Part shown: piece by piece, positions 60,325-64,000 of the stretch | Layout of the letters: every line of letters starts with the position of its first letter | How positions within the stretch are numbered: the stretch's first letter is position 1 | Program-made: the position numbers and the translations under genes | NCBI GenBank assembly: GCA_001179505.1 | Contig: CDMY01000258.1 | Location: 1-64,000 of the forward strand | Direction: 5' to 3' | Origin: Vitrella brassicaformis | Taxonomy: Eukaryota > Sar > Vitrellaceae | DNA: 64,000 nucleotides | Notes under the pieces: generated by a model | Database searches by the model: none | What the model was told of the DNA's origin: nothing | The model's input: the letters and a program-made list of their open reading frames with translations, nothing else

Positions 60325-63300
60325 CTACTCCTGCCATGTGAGTGGCGGCTCAAGCGTCTTGGTCAGGAAGGTGAACACATCTGCGATCTCCTCGAGCACT
60401 TTGGTGGTCGGCTTGCCCGCGCCGTGGCCGCTCTTGGTGTCGATGTAGGCAAACAGGGGCTGTTTCTGGCCAGCATGCTCCCGCAAATGATGCTGAGCAT
60501 ACAGACACAGAGGAGGGTCATTCGAACAGGGAAGGGTAGATTGGATATGCACCTGAATTGTGGCGATGAACTTGAGCGAGTGAAATGGCGACACGCGGTC
60601 GTCGTGGTCTCCCGTCAGCAACAGCAGCGCCGGATAGGAGCCGCCATCCGCAGGCACCTTCACGTTGTGTATCGGCGAATAGCTGAAGACACACACACAC
60701 ACATGCAGTGCAGCGCAGTGCAGCTCGTGGTGTCGGCGTCTGTTCGCTCGGTAGTGCATTTGATTACTTGATGACCGAGGCGAATCCGCTTGGGTCATCG
60801 CTGCAGCCGTAGTCGCTCTGCCACGCTCCCCCGATGCCGAACTTGTGGTACCTCAGCATGTCCATGACGCCCACCTGCACACACACGAATAGCCACACAC
60901 ATGGCAGTGGATGCACCTTTCTTTCTGTAGGTGCGATTTGTGGTGGAACGACTTGGGCAATGCAGGCCCCAAAGAGGTCTGGCCGCTGGTTGGCGCAGGC
61001 AGCCACCAGCAGCCCACCATTCGACCCGCCCTGGGACGCCAACCTGAACACACACACACGCGCAGACAGACAGACAGACAGACATCTGCTGAGCAGAAGT
61101 GGGGCTATGCACCGAGTGCTTCATGCCTTGACCTGCTTGGTGCGGTGTATCCGCTCTTGACCAGATAGTCTGCTGCGGATTGGAAATCGTCAAAGCAGTT
61201 CTGCACACAGCACAACAGCAACACGAGACCATTCTCCACCCAAAGCGCCACAAGAAACCATGCAGAGCAGAGCTAGAGCGATTCCACACCTGTTTCTTGT
61301 CGAGGCGGCCGTCGTGGTACCACGAAAGGCCATACTCTGCCCCGCCCCTGATGTTGGCCACGGCGTACACACCACCTGCACACACACACGTATATGCGAC
61401 ACACAGTGCAAGAGTGACACAACCATCCCATCCGTGCAGCGAGCGTGCAGAGGCAAGAGTCATTACCGAGCTCCTTCATCCAGATGAGGTTCTTTGGAGA
61501 GAATGACGGCGTGAGTGATATGGAGAAGCCGCCGTAGCCGTAGAGCAGCACTGGGTGAGATCCATCCAGCTTGAGACCCTGCATCGCGCAGACAAATCGA
61601 CAGACAGAGACAGGACGGGCACATCACATCGGGGCTGTCTGCACTCTGCACGTGTCTCTCTCTTTCCGGAGGATAGGGTACGTACCTTCTTGTGCGTAAT
61701 GAACATCGGTATCTTTCGGTAGTCAGTAAAAACACATACAAGAGTACGCAAACACAAACAAGAGTTCGCACAGAGGCATCATGGCATGGACACTGTCGGT
61801 GAGAAACACATCATGCAGGCCACAGCAGCCCTCGAGTCAAGTCACCTTAGTGCCGTCCTTCAGGCTCGGAAAGAACACCTGCACGGACAAGACAGAGAAA
61901 GATCATTCGTTTGATGGGGGTCCGATCCACGACACGTACCTGCTTCGTCTCGAACTCGCTCGAGTTGAAGCCCTTGACCTGAACATTCCAGCAGACCGCC
62001 CACCCCACACATCTTCCTTCGGTGAATTCACCCTCTACCCTCCTGCGTCCGCGTGTGTGTCACCTGTGCTTGTTTGAATATGGACGGCTGCAGCTCCCCC
62101 CCCGCGGCCAGCCCAGCCAGATCCAGACGATAAATGGTCGACGGCTCAGTGAAACCAGTCACCTTGTAGAAAATCTCTGACCATACACACACACACACGC
62201 ACGCACACACACACACACACGTGTCGGCTGAGTGGAGGTGGCATTGCTTTCTCCTCGTCTCTTTCTCCGCTCCCTCGCCGCACCCACCGGTGTCCTTCCT
62301 GCTGGATGAGGTGACCATCATGTTCATGCCGGCATCGACAGTCTTTCGGTGCTTTACCGTCACCTCCCGCCCCTCCCGCTCCTTCTCGGCCTCGACCCAC
62401 TCGAATGAGCCTTCACCGTCGTTGACCGTGAACAGCTCGAGCTTGTTACGGACGTCCTGCAGGTACTCACACAGCAGGATGTTGGGCGCCGCGCGGCTGG
62501 TGCCCTCGAGCACAGCGCCATTCTCTGCCTCGGGGATGACGTCGTATTGGCGGGCTATACGGCCTTCTGAAAGCGAAAGCAGAGGGGGAAAGGCATACGA
62601 TGAGTGTCCGGGGGAGCGGTCATGTCCTTCTCTCATTTCTTGCCTGGTGTTTCTGCGGTGAGGTCTATGTCCATGGCTATGACCTTGTAACGCTGCGCGT
62701 CCTTGTTTGTCTGCACATAAAGGTTTTGTACGTTGGTATGGCTGCACTACTGACTCGTGTGCTGCCCTGCCCTGCCCAGCTTGTGTGTGCATACCTGCCA
62801 CAGGAATGTCGGGCCGATGTTGCCGATCAAGTCGTATCCAGCATCGAAATTATCTGGATGATATGGACGGCTCAAGCAGGGTGTCACTCAGATGGGTGCG
62901 GTGTGTGTGCGCATGTGTGTGTACCGTACCGATGACTGGCTTCCACGACGACTTGACTTTGGTCATGTCCCTACCGATGGCCTCCAGATCACAAATCCAC
63001 ACTTGATTGGTCTGTTGGGTGCAACATGCACACACAGACAGAGTGTGCACGCCTTGTGTGCTGTATCTTCTGGTGCGTGGGGTCACTTTCATCTCTCACC
63101 GGCTCGCATGAACGGGAGATCGACAGCACAAGGTAGCGGCCATCTGCAGGCAGTCCAGAAGACATGCACACAACATCCACAATGAATCTTCACTCCACAA
63201 ATCCACACATCCATCCATCCATCCATCCACTCCTGGACCTTTGGTCTCTGAGGCGCTCGCCATCCACCTGACCCACACACCATCCGAACAGGGATGCATG

Positions 63301-64000
63301 CGGCGCATTGAGGCTGACAATGCGTCATTCTGCTCACTCAGGGTCGTCAAATTGAGCCAGGAGGACGTCTTCCGACTGGGGCGTCCCTAGCCGATGGAAA
63401 TACACCTATCACACACAGAATGGAATGCAAGACGGATGCACAGCGTCTCAGTGTCGCGTGTCTGTCTCTGCCGAACCTTTTGGTTCTGGTTCTTGGTCGT
63501 CTCCGTGCCGTCAGTTTTGGCGTACTTGTCGAGGTCGAAGTTGGAGTAGTACAGCCCACTGTCGTCGTGGTTCCAGCTCACGCCACTGTACTTGACCCTC
63601 TTGAGCTGGTCGTCGATCACGTACTGAGCCTCGTCGGCAGTGCTGTTGTCACCACTTGCCTGAAAGCTCTCCATGTCCACCACCTGCACACACCATGCAC
63701 CACACACCGTGAACGAGGGAAGGCCGACAGCATCTCTCTGAGCGATCTGTCCGTCTGTCATCGGCTTGCCTTGAATGCGGTCCAGTCCGAGCCCTTCTCA
63801 GAGATGCCGTAGGCCAGTTTGGAGCCGTCGTCAGTGAAGGTGAGTGATGTGAGGGCGATGGTGCCGTCCTCCGACCATGTGTTGGGGTCGAAGGCGCATC
63901 GGGAGGGTGCGTCCAGGGAGGGCAGGGTGTACAGCACGTATTGTTGCTGACATGACACGCAAACATGAATGACACACAGAGTCAATGGACGGACGGATGG
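60325..64000 (-). CDS. Prolyl oligopeptidase (family S9A), 5' end outside the window
   Basis: Serine peptidase cleaving after proline in short peptides. The spliced minus strand runs from the right edge through the N-terminal part and beta-propeller ([88 protein letters not shown]) into the catalytic domain. There it has [63 protein letters not shown] (nucleophile Ser codon 61022-61024), [18 protein letters not shown] (Asp) and [18 protein letters not shown] (His). The whole triad is present. Stop is at 60325-60327. At the left edge of the last readable exon (near 63949) a cag acceptor shows that at least one further 5' exon lies beyond the window. Introns have CA-rich tracts on the plus strand, TG on the sense strand. 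Probably an active cytosolic enzyme, but the N-terminus is missing so targeting cannot be judged. Confidence 0.95.

Overview
This is a eukaryotic nuclear window: GC-rich, gene-dense and very intron-rich, with about 15 protein-coding genes on both strands, each cut into many short exons by GT-AG introns. Recognisable eukaryotic families (kinesin-13, TRAPPC1, NAP1, a UPF1-type helicase, a CEP76-like centriolar protein), a head-to-head TTTAGGG/CCCTAAA tract, and an oxidoreductase with an algal bipartite plastid presequence (signal peptide, Phe at the predicted cleavage point, basic transit region) fit an alveolate alga with a complex plastid, such as a chromerid like Vitrella. The species is inferred, not shown.

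Layout. 45-2942 (+): secreted protein-kinase-like gene. 2994-4041: gene-free, with a dispersed repeat and hairpins. 4042-6294 (-): GT61 glycosyltransferase. 6295-8070: gene-free, with TTTGC-rich sequence and a second copy of the dispersed repeat. 8071-10595 (-): NAP1-type histone chaperone, divergent from 10934-13659 (+), an F-box/LRR-like orphan with an in-frame TGA. 14500-16551 (+): second secreted kinase-like gene, a paralogue of the first. 17102-21832 (+): CH-domain (SPATA4/SPEF1-like) protein. 22892-25883 (-): alpha/beta hydrolase with a C-terminal UIM, divergent from 26200-26962 (+), TRAPPC1. 27720-32138 (-): ubinuclein/HPC2-like protein, divergent from 32402-43858 (+), a giant UPF1-like plus UvrD/TRANK1-like helicase. 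44356-48019 (+): kinesin-13 with an N-terminal SAP motif. 48324-53993 (+): CEP76-like C2/transglutaminase-like protein. 54280-57923 (-): unrecognised multi-exon gene. 58053-60027 (-): plastid-targeted FAD oxidoreductase. 60046-60103: telomere-repeat palindrome. 60325 to the right edge (-): prolyl oligopeptidase, 5' end outside the window.

Themes. Three genes have cilium/centriole or microtubule roles (CH-domain protein, kinesin-13, CEP76-like), two are histone chaperones (NAP1, ubinuclein/HPC2), and one is an RNA/DNA helicase fusion. The most unusual observations are the paired signal-peptide-bearing kinase-like paralogues, one of which needs an 11-nt microexon to rebuild its catalytic loop; the double-P-loop helicase; the SAP/kinesin-13 fusion; the UIM-tailed hydrolase; the telomeric palindrome; and introns whose 3' ends carry sense-strand (TG)n tracts. 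Exon boundaries were read by eye, so gene spans are firmer than individual splice sites.
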